Shown: piece after piece, positions 62,319 to 64,000 of the stretch
How the letters are laid out: the number at the start of each line of letters is the position of its first letter
Position numbering within the stretch: the stretch's first letter is position 1
Source of the DNA: Halosimplex litoreum
GTDB taxonomy: Archaea > Halobacteriota > Halobacteria > Halobacteriales > Haloarculaceae
Length of the DNA: 64,000 bases
Direction: 5' to 3'
Assembly (NCBI RefSeq): GCF_016065055.1
Contig: NZ_CP065856.1
Span: forward strand, 1,611,836-1,675,835
The notes under the pieces: model-generated
What the model saw: only the letters and a program-made list of their open reading frames with translations
The model's database searches: none
Told to the model about the DNA's origin: nothing
Translations under genes and position numbers: made by a program

Positions 62319-63854
62319 ATGACCGACGGCGAGGACACCCCCGACGCGGGCGAGGCGGCCGAAGCGAGCGGCGCGGACGGCACCGTCGACACCGCCACCG
62401 GCGGGACCGCGATCCGCCGGGATCGGTTCTCGGGTGGCCCCGCACGCGGGTTCATGTCCTCGCTGGCCGCCGACGAGCGCATCTTCGGGGCGGACCTGCA
62501 GGTCGACCGCGCCCACACGGTGATGCTGGCAGAACAGGACATCGTCGGTGACGACGATGCGGCCGCGATCCTATCGGCGCTCGACGACGTGGAAGCGGCG
62601 GGCCACGGCGAGTTGCCCGACGCCGAGGACGTACACGAGGCCATCGAGACCGCGGTCATCGGACGTGTCGGCCTCGAGGGTGGGCGCATGCACACTGCGC
62701 GCTCGCGCAACGACGAGGTGGCGACCTGTATCCGGTATCGTCTGCGTTCGGACCTCTTCGAGGCGCTGGAGACCGTGGTCGGGGCACGCGAGCAGTTGCT
62801 CGACGCCGCGGCCGAGCACACCGAGACGCTGCTGCCAGGGTTCACGCACCTGCAGTACGCCCAGCCAGTGACGGTGGCTCACTGGGTCCTCTCCTACGAG
62901 GGACCACTCGCGCGTGACACGGAACGGCTGCTCGCGGCGTTCGATACGACGAACCGGTCGCCGCTGGGCGCGGCGGCGTTCGCGGGCACGCCCTTCGACG
63001 TGGATCGGGCGCGCACGGCCGAACTGCTGGGCTTCGACGGCACCGTCGCGAACTCGATGGACGCCACGTCTTCGCGGGATTTCCTCGTCGAAACGACGAG
63101 CGCCCTGACGACGCTGGCGACGACGCTCTCGGGGCTCGCGGAGGATCTGGTGGTGTACAGCGGTCGCGACTACCTGGAGATCAGCGACGACTACGCCTCC
63201 ACGTCGTCGATCATGCCCCAGAAGAAGAATCCGGACACGCTGGAGATCGTCCGCGCGACCGCCGGGGAAGCGCAGGGCGCGCTCCAGCGGTTGCTGACGA
63301 CGCTGAAGGGGCTGCCCCGCTCGTACAACATCGACCTTCAGGAGGCGACGCCGCCGGCGTGGACCGCCGTCGACTCGGTGCCGCCCGCGCTGGAGGTCGC
63401 CACGGGCGCGCTGACGACCGCCGAGTGGCACGAGGACGTGCTGGCGGGGGAAGCCGCCGCCGGGTTCTCGACGGCGACCGGCGTGGCGGACCGGCTGGCG
63501 ATGGCGGGCGTCCCCTTCCGGACGGCCCACGAAGTCGTGGCGTCGGTGGCCGAGGACCTCGATCCCGGGCAGAACGCGCCGGCGATCGACGAGCTGGAGG
63601 CCGCCGCCGAGGAAGTCCTGGGCGAGCCGCTGACGGCGTACGTCGACCGAGAGACGCTGGAATCGACGCTCGACCCGGTCGAGAGCGTGGCGATGCGCGA
63701 CTCGCCGGGTGGACCGGCGCCCGAGGCGGTCGCCGCGCAGATCGACGCGGCCCGCGAACGCCTCGCGACCGACGAGGGCGCGATCGCCGAGCGCAGCGAC
63801 GTGGTCGCGACGGGGCTCGACGAGCTCGAATCGGAGGTGGCCGACCGTGTCTGA
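62319..63854 (+). CDS. argH: Argininosuccinate lyase
   Basis: The 511-residue fumarase/aspartase-fold enzyme splits argininosuccinate to arginine and fumarate. It has the HTARSRNDEVAT motif, THLQYAQPVTVAHW, and the family signature SSIMPQKKNP. A ~30-residue acidic, Ala/Gly-rich extension precedes the core. The start overlaps closely with argG (one intervening base, TAAGATG), giving translational coupling. An AACATAAAACTG box at about 63935-63946 suggests a further promoter at the window edge, probably for the next arginine/lysine gene, which is not visible. Confidence 0.95.
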   Translation: MTDGEDTPDAGEAAEASGADGTVDTATGGTAIRRDRFSGGPARGFMSSLAADERIFGADLQVDRAHTVMLAEQDIVGDDDAAAILSALDDVEAAGHGELPDAEDVHEAIETAVIGRVGLEGGRMHTARSRNDEVATCIRYRLRSDLFEALETVVGAREQLLDAAAEHTETLLPGFTHLQYAQPVTVAHWVLSYEGPLARDTERLLAAFDTTNRSPLGAAAFAGTPFDVDRARTAELLGFDGTVANSMDATSSRDFLVETTSALTTLATTLSGLAEDLVVYSGRDYLEISDDYASTSSIMPQKKNPDTLEIVRATAGEAQGALQRLLTTLKGLPRSYNIDLQEATPPAWTAVDSVPPALEVATGALTTAEWHEDVLAGEAAAGFSTATGVADRLAMAGVPFRTAHEVVASVAEDLDPGQNAPAIDELEAAAEEVLGEPLTAYVDRETLESTLDPVESVAMRDSPGGPAPEAVAAQIDAARERLATDEGAIAERSDVVATGLDELESEVADRV

Positions 63855-64000
63855 GCGCCGAGACGCCCGCGACCGGTCGCACACCGACCGATACCACCGA
63901 CCGCGACCGCTCCCACGACCCCGCGAGGGGAACTAACATAAAACTGATACAGTGAACGGACTGTCCACGAAATCGGGCTCGCGACGCGCTTAGCGTAGAG

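Noticed and set aside
63930-64000. Start of a further arginine/lysine biosynthesis gene after argH
   Set aside because: Only a promoter-like box is visible before the window ends; no convincing coding start could be assigned.

Overview
This window is a haloarchaeal (class Halobacteria) chromosome segment. The evidence is high GC with strongly acidic deduced proteins, a class I lysyl-tRNA synthetase, an MC1 chromatin protein, an rrn operon of order 16S-tRNA-Ala-23S-5S-tRNA-Cys, TATA-like boxes placed for leaderless transcription, bacterio-opsin-activator-type regulators, and many families known only from haloarchaea. The species cannot be fixed by eye. All family and DUF names below come from recognition of motifs, not from a database search.

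Layout. 1-13 kb: the 3' part of lysS, a long non-coding repeat element (A), a site-2 protease, a PitA-type chlorite dismutase/ABM fusion, a VOC protein, an SDR, an MFS transporter, a small Cys protein, the SufU scaffold, a PH-like coiled protein, a methyltransferase and a DnaJ-ferredoxin. 13-20 kb: inverted element B, a DUF192 lipoprotein, an M20 peptidase, three tandem paralogous small membrane proteins, a TPR protein with DUF424, SufS, and a 200-bp tandem repeat that copies the sufS 3' end. 20-30 kb: a wHTH/membrane-protein pair, M32 carboxypeptidase, UbaA (SAMP E1-like enzyme), a BtuF-like protein, bacterial-type LeuRS and two regulators. 30-44 kb: archaetidylserine decarboxylase, peroxiredoxin, Hsp20, a PAS histidine kinase, prephenate dehydratase, NirA-type reductase, a ParB-like protein, an intron-containing tRNA-Lys followed by an att-like duplication and a low-GC PD-(D/E)XK gene, membrane proteins, and a DyP-like Tat lipoprotein. 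44-50.5 kb: the rrn operon on the minus strand with three upstream promoters and one spacer promoter. 50.8-64 kb: MC1, an AbrB-like protein, pyrD, an ABC exporter pair, an orphan molybdopterin dehydrogenase subunit, a 2H phosphoesterase, a membrane-anchored HTH protein, a DUF7096 protein, and argG-argH behind a long leader.

How genes work together. SufU and SufS form the sulfur-mobilisation/scaffold pair for Fe-S clusters used by the ferredoxin and NirA, though they lie 8 kb apart. UbaA serves protein sampylation and tRNA thiolation. argG and argH are translationally coupled and probably begin the arginine cluster that continues past the right edge.

Most unusual content. (1) Elements A and B are colinear non-coding repeats; they and the sufS-linked copies end in a three-hairpin module whose stems differ in sequence but keep their pairing. 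(2) Upstream of argG is a long leader with an arginine-rich mini-ORF and alternative stems. (3) The 16S-23S spacer has three near-identical tandem hairpins. (4) A tRNA-Lys 3'-end duplication is followed by a nuclease-fold gene that lacks the expected lysine.
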